From contig CAMQGK010000565.1 in the NCBI GenBank assembly GCA_947000775.1, forward strand, positions 11,145,001 to 11,209,000: a stretch of 64,000 bases of DNA, in the 5' to 3' direction. The DNA is from Pterois miles (lineage: Eukaryota; Chordata; Actinopteri; Perciformes; Scorpaenidae). Shown one piece after another: positions 44,401 through 55,812 of the stretch. The notes beneath the pieces are model-generated. The model was given only the letters and a program-made list of their open reading frames with translations. It did no database searches and was not told where the DNA came from. Made by a program: the position numbers and the translations under genes. Numbering within the stretch: the first letter of the stretch is position 1; each line of letters begins with the position of its first letter.

Positions 44401-47239
44401 TACATTACTTTTCTATGTAAATACATCATCATTTATTTGTTGACTATATTTTGTTTAAGTAATGTGAATCTGCATTTCAAATAGATGCAGTGAAAGTACA
44501 ATATTTGCCTCTCAAATGGGGGTGGATTAGAAATATTGCATAAAAAGCATGTTACTTGAGTAAATGTACTCAGTTACATTCCACCACTGATACCAGCACA
44601 GCTCAGTACACATGAGTACTTGTAGTACGTTATTCTTTGCTGTAGTACTTCTGTGTGACCTCACAGTGAAGAACTGGCGTCTGAGATGACATTCAGGACT
44701 CTTTTCAGGCAAAATGTCCTCAAATTACAAATCATTTCTTCAATACGCTGATTTATGCGCTCACAGCAGTGCGTCTGCCTCCTGTAATTAGTCACTTCTA
44801 CCCTTAATTACTGAATTAGTCTCCATTATTCACTTATTTGTCTTGTAAGGTGACTTGATTTAACCCTTTGTGTCTCTGTGGTGCAGCTATGACGTTAAAA
44901 CTGTGTTTTTATGAGCAGTCACATGCAGAAAATAAAACTAATATTTGATATTAATAACATTTCTACCCAGCAAGTAATATTTATGATGAAACTGGTGTTA
45001 AATCTAATAATTGTGGTCTAATAAAAATAATTACAATTGCTATGTAAATCAATGCATTATTTAGGGTCTTTAGCACATTCTTCTATTAATAACAGAATAT
45101 GTGGCATCTTTACTAAAAAGCTTCATCCTTGTTTGATTGATGCTCAATTCCAGCGTCTTTATAGGAGAATATCAAAATATATTCGAGATTTATGATTCGC
45201 AATAATATTTGGGCCTTTCCCATTTCCTAGTTTGTATGTCCTCGATTCCTTTCCTCGCCTCCTCGCCTCACATTTGACTCCCGCCCACATGAGAAACAGA
45301 GGAGGTGAGGAAGCATTTAACAAAATGAGGCATCTTTTCCTCAGAGTCGTCATTTTAAAGAGGTGTCACTTAAATATGACAAAACTGGATCATCTGTCCA
45401 TCATCACGCCTCTTTTATATACCCGTATATCCTCGCGTATAACTCCTCAACCAAGCCTCCTCGCTCCTCCAGATCAATGTTAGGTCAGAAGCCGGAGGAG
45501 CGAGGAGACAGGGGCTGCGGTCCAAAGGGCTTTTGCTGATCGGAAGGTTCTAACAGAGTGAAATGACCCAGAAGTATGTGAGTGGCAGCCATGATAAGAG
45601 CTGGTCAGATCCTCTAGATGTTAGGGAAAGGTGCTTCAGTGCTTCCTTTCTTATCTCCTTTAGCAGAGGATACACTGGACCATCCTTCACCAAAGCAAAG
45701 GAGATAATAACATCCCACAATTCCTTGCTGCAGCAACATTTAAAGCGACACACTGGTCAACTGTCGGTAACATCTCTGTCTCTGTGTAATTGCACATTAT
45801 GGATGAATTGAAAGCATCCTTGTTGGGAGGAGTGATTCTGTTTCGGACAGGAAACCTTTACTGAACTGTACAGCGTCGACTTGTCACTACTCATTTTCTG
45901 TGTGTTATAAATAAGGCGATAATACGGTAAAATTCGATTTAAAGCCACAAATTTCTTTAATGCATCAACGCAATTTGTGATTTTTAGGTTGTAGCTCAGT
46001 TTTAAAGCCAGACTGAAGGAAATCATTGGCTAAATTTTGTCAAGGAAAAACTGTCATGTCCATTTTCAAAGGGGTCCCTTGACCTCTGACCTCCAGATGT
46101 GTGGATGTAAATGGGTTCTCTGGGTCCCCACCAGTCTCCCCTTTACAGACATGATCCACTTTATGATAGTCCCAGTCAGTCTGGATCAAGTCCTAGTCAA
46201 GTCAGCACTCTGACACACTGATAGCTGTTGTTGTCTGTTGGGCTGCAGTTTGTCATGTTCTGATTGGAGCAGATTGTTGATGCTAAAGTCAGAACCTGGG
46301 AGGGTTTCTGGACAATATCTGTCATTGATTTGTGTTGTTAATTGATTTCCAATAATAAATATATACATACATTTGCATAAAGCAGCATATTTGTCCACTA
46401 ACATGTTGATAAAAGCATTAAATACTTGACAAATTTTTCCCTTTTAACACCTTTAACACTTTTATGAGCTTCTCTCCTCTCTCGTCTGGATTTTAGAGGA
46501 CAACCAGAGGACACTGTAAAGAGAGATTTATTTAGATATCTGAGTTTTAGCCTGATTGTGGAGGACCAGCGGCCTTTAATAGTCAAAATCATCATTAATC
46601 ATTAATCACATAGTTCCAGAAAGCCTGTTTTTTTCATCCAGTGTTAAGTGTTATTCAGTATGGTATGTAGTATTTTCCTGGTGGACAGAAGCTTCATCTG
46701 AAGAGGTGACAGGATGATTAACAGGATTTTTTCCCTTCAAATCCAGTATATTTTTCAGACTTTTTTAATTTTATTGTGAGATACTGGATGGTTTTTATCC
46801 TGTTGAGTTCTCTCTAATAAGTATTCCAACGATGAAGGAAACATCAGTTTTATAGTTTCAGCCTGTGACATGACTTCACTTTAAAGGGTCTGCAGCCAAA
46901 ATGGTTAAGAGACGCATCCTTTAATCATTTTCTGTAAAACTGTCAAAGTGTTTTGGGGTTTTTCTTGTCCTCGTCTGATTCCTCGTCCTCTGACTTTGTG
47001 CAGGAAACTACAAAAACCACAAGCTGACGCACAGCGGGGAAAAGCAGTTCAAGTGCTCCATCTGCAACAAGGCGTTCCACCAGGTGTACAACCTCACCTT
47101 CCACATGCACACGCACAACGACAAGAAGCCCTTCACCTGCCCCACCTGCGGGAAGGGCTTCTGCAGGAACTTTGACCTGAAGAAACACATCAGGAAGCTG
47201 CACGACCTGGCCGGCCCGCAGTCGCCGCCGCAGGCCTGA
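40673..47239 (+). CDS. FEZF1: FEZF1, forebrain embryonic zinc finger transcription factor, complete
   Basis: This gene encodes a nuclear transcriptional repressor that patterns the forebrain and is needed for olfactory axon and GnRH neuron development in vertebrates. Four exons (40673-41479, 42432-42566, 43460-43592, 47004-47239) join to 436 codons. Near the N-terminus LAFSIDRIM (about residues 39-47) is an Eh1 motif for Groucho/TLE binding. Residues about 261-424 form six C2H2 zinc fingers, all with intact Cys and His: they begin [40 protein letters not shown] and FTCPTCGK. The middle region (VVNQSSFPAMGTVCYLN, LVNLHPMASYLL) matches FEZF1 better than FEZF2. The start is the first ATG after an in-frame TGA at 40583. 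The C-terminus (KLHDLAGPQSPPQA) is shorter than the Pro-rich human tail as I recall it. Human FEZF1 is about 475 residues. Confidence 0.96.
41480..42431 (+). other. FEZF1: FEZF1 intron 1
   Basis: This is a 952-bp GT-AG intron. It holds no repeat family. The AT-rich unique part 41940-42250 has several taat/atta words and could include a regulatory element, unproven. Confidence 0.7.
42432..42566 (+). CDS. FEZF1: FEZF1 coding exon 2
   Basis: The exon is 135 bp (45 codons), with acceptor ttctctttcag and donor gtagga. It completes finger 1 (VFNAHYNLTRHMPVH) and carries all of finger 2 ([20 protein letters not shown]), ending at the IIHTQ linker. Confidence 0.96.
42567..43459 (+). other. FEZF1: FEZF1 intron 2
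   Basis: This is an 893-bp AT-rich GT-AG intron with a short TA run at 43392-43407. Nothing else is recognised. Confidence 0.75.
43460..43592 (+). CDS. FEZF1: FEZF1 coding exon 3
   Basis: The exon is 133 bp, with acceptor cttttccag and donor gtgaga at 43593. It encodes finger 3 and most of finger 4 ([19 protein letters not shown] and [13 protein letters not shown]). It ends one base into a Gly codon (phase 1), completed by exon 4. Confidence 0.96.
44190..44589 (+). mobile_element. Non-autonomous repeat ending in ...gttacattccaccactg
   Basis: It includes cagtgtaaaaatactc, gaaatcctgcattcaaaatt, atgtacttcaagtatcaaaa and the right end cttgagtaaatgtactcagt, then tacattccaccactg. This matches a very common teleost repeat recalled from memory. 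A truncated right end of the same family lies at 52665-52741. Confidence 0.65.
45931..46440 (-). mobile_element. 'agggctgtc' transposon copy, reverse orientation, ends truncated
   Basis: Its reverse complement carries the same phrases as the + copies in the expected order. On the + strand they read attttcaaaggggtcccttg, cagtctcccctttacagaca, ggctgcagtttgtcatgttc and gcataaagcagcatatttg. It is the only clear reverse-oriented copy in the window. Confidence 0.8.
47004..47239 (+). CDS. FEZF1: FEZF1 coding exon 4 with stop
   Basis: The exon is 236 bp, with acceptor tttgtgcag. It completes finger 4 (NYKNHKLTHSGEK) and encodes fingers 5 and 6 ([20 protein letters not shown] and FTCPTCGKGFCRNFDLKKHI). 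It stops at TGA 47237-47239 after a 12-residue tail. Confidence 0.96.
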
Positions 47240-49020
47240 GAAACACTCAACTCTGACCCGAACAATGACTCTTCATCACAACGCACCAAAAATATACGTC
47301 AGGTCCCATCAGGCCTGAAACTAAACCCAAATCCTAATATGCCAGATTGAAATTACGGAGCCTTGTATTTTTATTTATTTTTGTAAATTAGGAACTTGTG
47401 CCCTCAAATGACCAATTAGCATGCTTTGCTCCTCCAAATTAGTGATTTGGTTCCTCCAGTGACTTGATATGTTTCTTTTAATCAATAATTGGTGCCCAGA
47501 AATCACAAAATCCTGCCCTCAGATGCTTCATTTGGCCACTTGCTTCTTTCTTGTGCAGCCACGAAATTCTCCAAAACGTTGAGACTGATTGAGATAAATT
47601 GTTTAGCCTTTAATTTAGACTCTCTTGAAAAATCAAAATCAAAAATCAAAGCTGCAGAGGCCGAGATATCCTGACGTAAGCTCACAGGATCCTACATTTC
47701 CCATAATGCAGCTGGACTGTGTGTTTTGATTAGGTCCTCCCCGTCTGGGCACATCTTTCAAACTCCACACGTCCCAAGCTGAGGATGATTTCCTCAGATT
47801 ACACAAATTACACAGAAAACATTATACAACAGGCCGAGGAGGACTGACCATGACTGATAAACTGAACTGATTAACATGACTGACTGATTTTAATGTGTAA
47901 AATTAGTGAACTGTCCCTTTAGATCCAGCAGGGTTTCTGTTTGACTGACACAGATGATAACCAGTCATGTGGTTTAGGGGCGGTCCCTTCTGAAATGCAT
48001 AATGCCCTCTATGCAGCGTTGGCCTGTCTCCGATGAAAGCTGACTACTGTGAAAGGAGAGACCTCGTCAGTATGAAATCCAACAGTATTTTGTCACGTTG
48101 CGCTGAATTTTGCAGCGCAGACGTTTCCTTTGTACAAATTTAAACATTTAAATGTGACCCCGAGGAAACACCCAAGGGAACCCTGTCCTCGACTCCTCCA
48201 GTCGCCTCTCAGACCCCGAAACTTCCCCTTGAACTTGACCCTACAGAAGCCATCAGGACACGTCCTAACCCCTCCAGCCCCCCGCGGTGGCCCTCAGATC
48301 TGGCATGACGTGACCCCCTGACCTCTGACCCCTCTGGCCCCGACGCCGGCCTGGAAACTGACTGGAGGAAAGCTCCCGATTGGCCGCGATGCTTCTGACT
48401 CTCAGCTCGCGTTGCGGCTGAGGGCGCCTCACAGAGGACTAACTGAACTTTTCTGTCCTCTGATTACCGGTCACATATTATAACGGTGGCTAATTATCAT
48501 GTCATCAGTCATCAGTGATTATTACTAGTTTTCATTATTTTTCAGTTGCATCTCAGGATGTGAGATTGATGAACTCTGAGACCAGAGATGAGGTGAAACA
48601 ACACACATCGGCCACATTTTATATTCAAAAACACAATTTACACCAACATTTTAAAACAAAAGTCTGATATTTTATATTTATCTTATTGTCAACAAATCCC
48701 ATGAAAAGACCCAAACTACTAACAAGTACTGTGTGTATCGCAGCCTGATATCTCTTCTTCCTCTGAGCCATAAACTGTAGTACTTTATTTTGACTCAGTC
48801 CCTAATACACCGTCCTGCTACCACAAATACTCACTAGAGCACCATGTGCATTAATACGCAGCGAAAATAGTCCCCAACAAATGCACTATTTCCTCCTGTT
48901 TGTTCGATAAACACGACAGTGAGCAGTTTATTTAGAAAATTACTGAGACTTTAAAGAAAATGAAACAATATATTTGCATTTTTATAGATTTTCGTCTTCA
49001 GTAGACTGTTATCGGGTCAT
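47240..49020 (+). other. FEZF1 3'UTR and intergenic
   Basis: I see no clear AATAAA close to the stop codon, so the 3' end is undefined. No repeat family is recognised. The segment 48130-48360 is C-rich with no gene. Confidence 0.45.
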
Positions 49021-49024
49021 TAAA

Positions 49025-49150
49025 TAAGGGATAACGTGCAACGAGCCAGTTGTTGTTGTGAAATATACCCCCTCAGGGCATCGGGTTCACCCTGTCAGGA
49101 AGGGGTTCATTTCACAACAATGACCCGTTAGCTGTACGTTATCCCGCTTA
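49025..49150. repeat. Imperfect hairpin (inverted repeat) before a 20-bp minisatellite
   Basis: The left arm 49025-49064 (taagggataacgtgcaacga...) and right arm 49109-49150 (...gtacgttatcccgctta) are reverse complements at roughly 80 percent, with a 44-bp loop. Sequence continues directly into the minisatellite at 49217, and the two are probably parts of one mobile element. Confidence 0.8.
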
Positions 49151-49216
49151 TCACACAGCTACATACCTAAGAAATCAAGAATTTGGCACAAAAATGTCCG
49201 ACATCAGAACTGCGTC

Positions 49217-49739
49217 CATAGCAACGGTGTGTTATACATAGCAATTTGTCTGTTATATGTAGCAACAGTCTGTTATACATAGAAACGGTCTGTTACACAT
49301 AGAAACGGTCTGTTACACATAGAAACGGTCTGTTACACGTAGAAACGGTCTGTTACACGTAGAAACGGTCTGTTACACGTAGAAACGGTCTGTTACACGT
49401 AGAAACCGTCTGTTACACGTAGAAACGGTCTGTTACACGTAGAAACGGTCTGTTACACGTAGAAACGGTCTGTTACACATAGAAACGGTCTGTTACACGT
49501 AGAAACGGTCTGTTACACGTAAAAACGGTCTGTTACACATAGAAACAGTCTGTTATACATAGAAACAGTCTGTTACACATAGAAACGGTCTGTTACACGT
49601 AGAAACGGTCTGTTACACGTAGAAACGGTCTGTTACACGTAGAAACAGTCTGTTATACGTAGAAACAGTCTGTTATACGTAGAACAGGCTGTTATACGTA
49701 GAAACAGTCTGTTATACGTAGAAACAGTGTTATACGTAG
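49217..49739 (+). repeat. 20-bp minisatellite, about 26 copies
   Basis: The unit is agaaacggtctgttacacgt. The first units read agcaacggt and gcaatttgtc. Variants are mostly cgt/cat and cgg/cag, that is CpG transitions, plus cac/tac. The last units become agaaacagtctgttatacgt before the array ends at gcgtcggcccac. Confidence 0.97.
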
Positions 49740-51690
49740 CGTCGGCCCACGATGCCGAGGGGCACTGACCAAGCGGCAGTATTTAACGAGTTGGGAGTGA
49801 GAATGCGTGGAAAGTGTATAGACGGACTAACACGTTGCTAGTTTGCATCTTTTCATGGGATTTGTTGACAAATAACACCAGACTTTTATTTTAACATGTT
49901 GATGAAACAGAGTCACAGTATATTTGATAGCAGGTAGAATCAAACTGGTGAAACTGATTGAGTTCTTCTCTGACGGTACGTCCAGAAGTTTGAGAGAAAA
50001 GCATCTAAATTTTAGGTTTCTGGAGCATCTCACAGTTTTCACCTGCTTCGCTGCCGTCATCCGTACTGGAGCAACAGTGAAGTATCTGCAGCCTTTATTA
50101 CAACTTGGGTTTTATTTTTGCACTGTTGTCCATCATTTAACATTTTACTCATGATTCCAGAAACACAAGCAGTGCGACGATCACACAGGTTGGAAACAAA
50201 TCGCCCGTCACAGTTTACAGACCCACGCTGTATCTGTATCTGTATCTGTATCTACTGTAGCTGTGTGAACACAGTTTTCCTGTCAGATGAGGGATTATAA
50301 CCAACATTTCAGGTCTGCTCACTTTCAGTTTGACCTCAACATAATGTGGTTTAGATCAACTAGATAAACTTTTGGTTTGTTTCCAAACTCAAAATGTTTT
50401 TATTATTATTAGAAATTATGGTCTCAACTACAAAAATATTGTAACCTAAGCTTTAAAAAATCATAGCTATGGTAGGCCTACTATATATCAGCCCAGTCGC
50501 ACAGCAGCTTGTGAAATAGTCCGAAAATTTAACGTATTGATTTGTGTACATTTGTGATGGTGAGGGCAAAATCAATGTGTGTGTAATCCACGTGATTGGG
50601 AATCGGAAAGTACAAAGATTGGCGAACGCTGCGTAGGAAAGAGGTCGGGGTGGATCAAAAAACAGAGGACTTTCACCCTTCAGTGTTGATTTATTTGTCA
50701 TGTAACTTCCATACTTAAGATACGACACTTCCAGAATTATTTTAACCCAAACTGTGATCTTTTCCTAAACCCAACAGAGTAGTTTTGGTCACATAACGTC
50801 TGTACTTAACAGACCAGGGTTAACAAGGGTCGGTTATCAGTTAATTTTTTTTTTTTCAAAGTTAGTATCTCTTAAAAAAGGGAAATTCATGTCTATGTAC
50901 ATGAATCAAACAGATTAAATTTGATGACAGTTTCACAAACTGCAGTTAGACTGTGCTGCATACAGCACAGAGATAACATGACTACAGTTCTACACTGTTG
51001 ATGGCATATGGACGTGAACACCCTTAAATCAAAGCCGACTGACAAATTTAACTTAATTTGACAAAGTACCTACAGACAGTATGAAGCTTCACCTCTCCAT
51101 CTCTGGTCCTGACTGACGGAGGAGGACGAGCTGAGGCTTCTCCCCGTCAGTCAGTCTCTGCTTATTTTTGATTTCAATCTCAGGATTATTGTAAAGGAAA
51201 AAAAGTGTTTTATGATATTTATTTTAAATTGTACTACTGTTATAAAAAAGTTACTTGTCACGGTGAAGATTAGTTAATTTTTTTTTCTCCTGCTTCAGAT
51301 GCTTAAGAAAGAAAAAAATAATAAATAAAATCAACTGTGTGTGATCACTTTCTGGACACATTTTTAAAAGTATTCCACTTTAAACATTAGACAAGGTATG
51401 TTGACTGTGTATTAGCCAAACAAAAGTAAAACAAATATATAGTTTTTATTCATATGCTGGGGATCTGAAGAGTTTGGATTAATGCAATATAAAATAATTA
51501 TTTTAACATAATAGTCAGTTAAGTCTCTGTTGAGTACAGTGAAACGGTACATTTAGAAATTACAGGCATACTACAGTCTTTATTTATGAATGAAGTAGAT
51601 GGCAACATAGTATAAAGTACATAAAATACCAGAAAGTTTATAGTACAGAGAGTTAATAGGGAACACTGGAAGCACATTTCTGATGGGAAA
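49740..51690 (+). other. Intergenic stretch with little recognised
   Basis: It contains a short gtatct repeat near 50230 and a cctaaacccaac phrase at 50763, related to the ttaggtttagg repeat family. There is no gene. Confidence 0.45.
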
Positions 51691-52600
51691 AGAAAAAAAC
51701 ACACAAAGTTAGGACTGCTAAAAAAAAAATAGAAATAAAAAAATAAATACATTTTAAAAATAAATGAATTTAAAAAATAAAAAAATACCCACATGTTAAT
51801 ATATATGAAGTAAAATAAAGAAAAGAATACAAAAAGAAATAAATTTGGGGAAATAAATAAGGGGTGAAATGCGATGGGAATATTGTTCATAAATAAATAA
51901 ATAATAAATGCATATATACATAAATAATTGCATACATTTAAAAATAAATATAAAATAAATTACATTAAAATTAATGCAAAAATAAAATGATATAATAAAT
52001 TAATAAATTAATTTAGAAATTAATAAAAAATAAATTCATGCAGCCCCCCTCAATCGAGATAATGTATAACGAAATGTATAAAGTAAAGAATACAGAAATA
52101 AATCCATTTGGGGAAATAAATAAGGGGTGAAATGCATAGGGGAAATCACACAAAAACAAATGAATAAATAAATTCATAAAAACAAACATTTGAGAATACA
52201 CATAAAACACAAAAAATAGATGTACAAATAATATATAAATAAAAAAATAATGCAAAAATGAATAAACAAATTTGAAAGATAATAGTAAGTAAATAAAAAG
52301 GAGAATTAGATGTAAGGGTAAATAAATAAAAGATTTAATACGCAGATAAATAAATAAGTAAAGAAAAAGAAATAAGAAATAAAATTAATTGCAAAAATTA
52401 AGAAATCAATTTTAAAAAATAATACAAAAATAAATTAATAAATAAGGAAAATAATTAAATGTAGAAGCAAATAAAAACAGAAGTATTTATTGATGTCACA
52501 TTTTATCAGTTAATTAAGGACTGTATTTATTTTTTATTTTATTGGTATTTATTTTTGCTACATTTAATGACACATTTATTGATTTATTTATTGAATCATT
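51690..52600. repeat. AT-rich interspersed repeat (aaataaataa family), larger copy
   Basis: The phrase tttggggaaataaataaggg followed by gtgaaatgc occurs twice (51845 and 52109), showing an internal duplication of about 265 bp. The end phrases cacattttatcag and gctacatttaatgaca match the copy at 11640-12075. Confidence 0.7.
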
Positions 52601-52664
52601 TAGGTTTTGTTGTTTGTTTGTTGTTGTTGTTTTTAAACTTTGGCAGGCTCTGCGCTCCATGTGA

Positions 52665-52741
52665 AGCAGCATGAAATGGAAATACTCGAGTAAAGGATGA
52701 GGAAAAGTACTTGAGTAAATGTACTTCGTTGCTTCCCACCA
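52665..52741 (+). mobile_element. Truncated right end of the '...ccaccac(tg)' repeat
   Basis: It reads atgaaatggaaatactcgag followed by gtacttgagtaaatgtactt and ttcccaccac, matching the right end of the 44190-44589 family. Confidence 0.6.
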
Positions 52742-52804
52742 CAAGCTGAGCGGGAGGCCGCTCCTCAGCCCTGGCAGCTGATTGGTGGACATCACGTGCT
52801 TGTT

Positions 52805-52945
52805 GTAGCTCAACATCCGGATGTTGATCCAGACGTGGATCCAGATCCGCATGTTCAGCTACAACATCCGGATCTGGATCCAGACGTGGATCCAGACCCG
52901 CATGTTCAGCTACAGCCCTACATGCGGATCTGGATCCAGACGTGG
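52805..52945. repeat. 51-bp tandem repeat with internal palindromes, about 2.7 copies
   Basis: The unit begins acatccggatctggatccag, continues with acgtggatccag, and ends gttcagctaca. Each unit contains the palindrome-like ctggatccagacgtggatcc. Because 51 is a multiple of three, it gives a repetitive open frame (DPDVDPDPHVQLQ) that I do not treat as a gene. Confidence 0.85.
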
Positions 52946-53446
52946 ATCCGCAGACACCGCGCTGCTAGCGGACAGAGCCCCCTCGGGAGGCAGCTCGTTT
53001 TGAACTACAGTGCAGCTCTGTCGGGCGGTCACATCCACGCGGCTAGCTCCGCCCGCCCCAGGGATTTACCGACAGATAGTGGTGGGTGTGTTGGATTGTT
53101 GCTCAGCTTGCCCGTTCGTTCAGCATTGTAGCCGCCCACACGGGGTGCGCTGTACACTAAAACAAAGTCATTTTTGCGTCGTGTGCCTGTACGGAGTGTC
53201 CGTCCATCGCTTTCCTTCCACACCAGCCTGGTGGACAAAAACACGTGCCCATAGGCAACAGGAAACGCAGCGGGTTCGCCTTCACATTAAAAGACCCTAA
53301 AATTGGACCTGTAAGAATCAGAATCAGAAACAGTTTAATTGCCAGGTGAGATGAGATTTACACTTACAGCGGATTTGTCCTGGTGTTTTGGTGCACAGCG
53401 ATAAATGCAATACAAAAGTCAACAGATATAAAATAAAATAGACAAG

Positions 53447-53776
53447 AATTAGGACTGTCGGTCAAAATATCATAGATTAAGTGCACATATTTTATCTGTT
53501 GAAAATGTGCTTTAAAAGGAGGTTTGTCAAGTATTTAATCCTTTTATCAACATAGGAGTGGACAGATATGCTGCCTTATGCAAATGTATGTATATAATTA
53601 TTATTGGAAATTAATTAACAATACAAAACAATGACAGATATTGTCCAGAAACCCTCACAGGTTCTGACTTTAGCATAAAAATGTGCTCCAATCATAACAT
53701 GGCAAACTGCATTAGTGGTGTTAAAACAATTCTGCTTTATTGCATTATTATTGTTATTAACTTTAACAGGCCTAGA
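53447..53776 (+). mobile_element. Internally deleted 'agggctgtc' transposon
   Basis: It begins aggactgtcggtcaaaatat and jumps from aacatggcaaactgc directly to attagtggtgttaaaac, ending ttaactttaacaggcc. Both ends are present and the centre is missing. Confidence 0.8.
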
Positions 53777-53921
53777 AAAGACCAAAAATGAACACTGTAA
53801 GCGGACTACTTGATTATGATAAGCAAAGTCTTTAAGTAGTGTTTGTACGAGAATGATTTTTTCCCAAGCTTTTTGATCCATATAGGTGGTTGATCACTGT
53901 AACCGACATTACAGAGACTCC

Positions 53922-54214
53922 ATCCACACATCTGGAGGTCAGAGGTCCAGGGACCCCTTTGAAAATGGCCGTGCCAGTTTTTCCTCGCCAAACTTTAGCT
54001 CAAGTTTGGAGCATATTTATCTTCATTCGCGACTAGCTAGTATGACATGGTTGGTACGTGTTGTTTTTTAGGTTTTCTGGCTTCATATGATACCACTATC
54101 TCCTCTCTAGATTAAAAAAAAACTCACTTTGAGCTGCTACAACCTGCAAAAGATTGATTGCTTTAAAGAAAGTAGTGCAGTTAAAACGAATTTGCGTTGT
54201 AAACTTTGACAGCC
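53922..54214 (+). mobile_element. Right half of 'agggctgtc' transposon
   Basis: It runs from cacatctggaggtcagaggt through ggccgtgccagtttttcctc to aactttgacagccca at the right end. Confidence 0.8.
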
Positions 54215-54489
54215 CAGAAAGAAATATGTAAAAATATCTCTGTTTTCAAAGTGGATAAGCTGCACAGTTTGTGTAGGAATGTGCAAAAGTTCACAGTATT
54301 AGATGTAAGATATAGGGCATGTGAGGAGATAGTAGATATTGATCTCTCTTATGGATGAGTGGATAGATAATGTGTGTGTGGACAGTAGTTAAATGTGTAT
54401 GTTGTACTTTTAGTCCAGCTTTGTTTGTCTGCCTATAAAACGGACTCAGAGTAGTTTTTAAACGAAAGTGTTTTTATTTTGAAATGCTG

Positions 54490-54662
54490 ACAGGAAGCGT
54501 GTCATTCTGCCTGTGTGCGCGCGTCCAGTCCGGTGGGAAGTTGCAGCTCGGTCTCACCTCTGAGTGACACTCCGGTGTTCGGGTGAACCGTCGCCATATG
54601 TTTCAGTCGCCACATCTGCTCGCCAGGAGCCGGAGCGGCGAACACGAACCGGGTCCGTAAAG
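54490..54662 (+). promoter_or_regulatory. AASS: Candidate AASS promoter and non-coding first exon
   Basis: A local CpG-rich patch (54490-54720) contains a strong splice donor, aaag followed by gtgagt at 54663. The next good acceptor is the cag at 57194-57196, just 12 bp before the AASS start codon. This would make a 2.5 kb 5' intron. No long open frame starts here. The evidence is composition and splice consensus only. Confidence 0.45.
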
Positions 54663-55389
54663 GTGAGTTCTGCCCGCCCGCTGCTCCACGAGCGCCATTA
54701 CGCATCAGTGTAAAGGTAACTGGATCAGTGCGAGTGAGTGTGTGAGAGTCTGTGTGTGTCGGCGGTGGACCAGAACCCGGAACTGACCCATGCGGTTACA
54801 GCGGAGCTGATTAGGGCAAACTGGGGGGCTGATTGCTGCGGTAGTTTGCACAGCGGTGATTGTGCTCGACAGCTGTCATTTATCAAGACGCATATCTAGA
54901 TAAATATGAGGGCTGGTAAGAAGCTTATCTGCCGCCTGGCTGAGGGTGTGATGAGGAGACTGTCGGCTTGATAAGTGGCTACTAGTTTAGCTTAGCTTAG
55001 CATTTAACACGTCCTGTTGGTTCAATCCCCACCAGAGCCACTGTGGAAAATCAAGAAGTTATGGATTTACTGGGATGTTATATGGGGGACCCAGCTGGTG
55101 GTTTTCAACCCCTGAAGCTCCTTGAAGGGGTTCCAGGGGTAAAAAAGGGACAATTTATTTTCACTATAATGACATCCAGAAGTAAGATAATATATGAGTA
55201 CTATGAGCTTTCTTGCTATTTCTGTAATAAAACAAACACAAAAAAAACTTTGGCATTCTGGGACAAACCATATCAAATCAGTGTCCATGGTCTAATTTGT
55301 GACTTGGAAAAGTTTGGGTTCTGCTGTGCTGAGCCTGAAGTGGGGCTGGATCCAGAGTTGGAGGCTCTGTTCATGTTTCAGTGATTATA

Positions 55390-55705
55390 GAAGAAGAAGA
55401 AGAAGAAGAAGATTTCCTTTATTAGTCCCACTGGGGAAAATTTGTTAACTTTACACACACATGCACAACAGGTCCATATACATGAAAATGGAGAGATGTC
55501 AGAGTGAGGGGGCTGCTCCTGACAAGCGCCCCGAGAGTTGGGGGTTTGGTGCCTTGCTCAGGGGCACCTCGGCAGTGCCCAAGAGGTAAACTGGCACCTC
55601 TCCAGCTACCAGTTCACACTCAGTTCTTGGTCCATGTCGGGACTTGAACCGGTGACCCTCCGGTTCCCAAGCCAACTCCCTACAGACTGAGCTACTGCCG
55701 CCCCC
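55390..55705 (-). mobile_element. tRNA-derived SINE, subfamily B, - strand
   Basis: The minus-strand head is gggggcggcagtagctcagt with the same body as the copy at 35048, and the tail is the agaaga run at 55390-55412. It lies within the presumed 5' intron of AASS. Confidence 0.92.
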
Positions 55706-55812
55706 AAGTTGCTCACAACTCAGGATGCTAATTATAAAAAAAAAAAAATCTTAACTGATAACTGACCCAGCGGTGCTCCAGCTGCAGTATATGAGCACAA
55801 CAGACAACTGCG

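Larger units (their letters stand above)
43593..47003 (+). other. FEZF1: FEZF1 intron 3
   Basis: This is a 3.4 kb GT-AG intron. It contains two transposon-like repeats (44190-44589 and 45931-46440). The rest is AT-rich and shows nothing I can name. Confidence 0.75.

Noticed and set aside
52796..53131. Open frame with DPDVDPDPHVQLQ repeats
   Set aside because: The 51-bp tandem repeat explains it, and the remainder shows no conserved protein feature.
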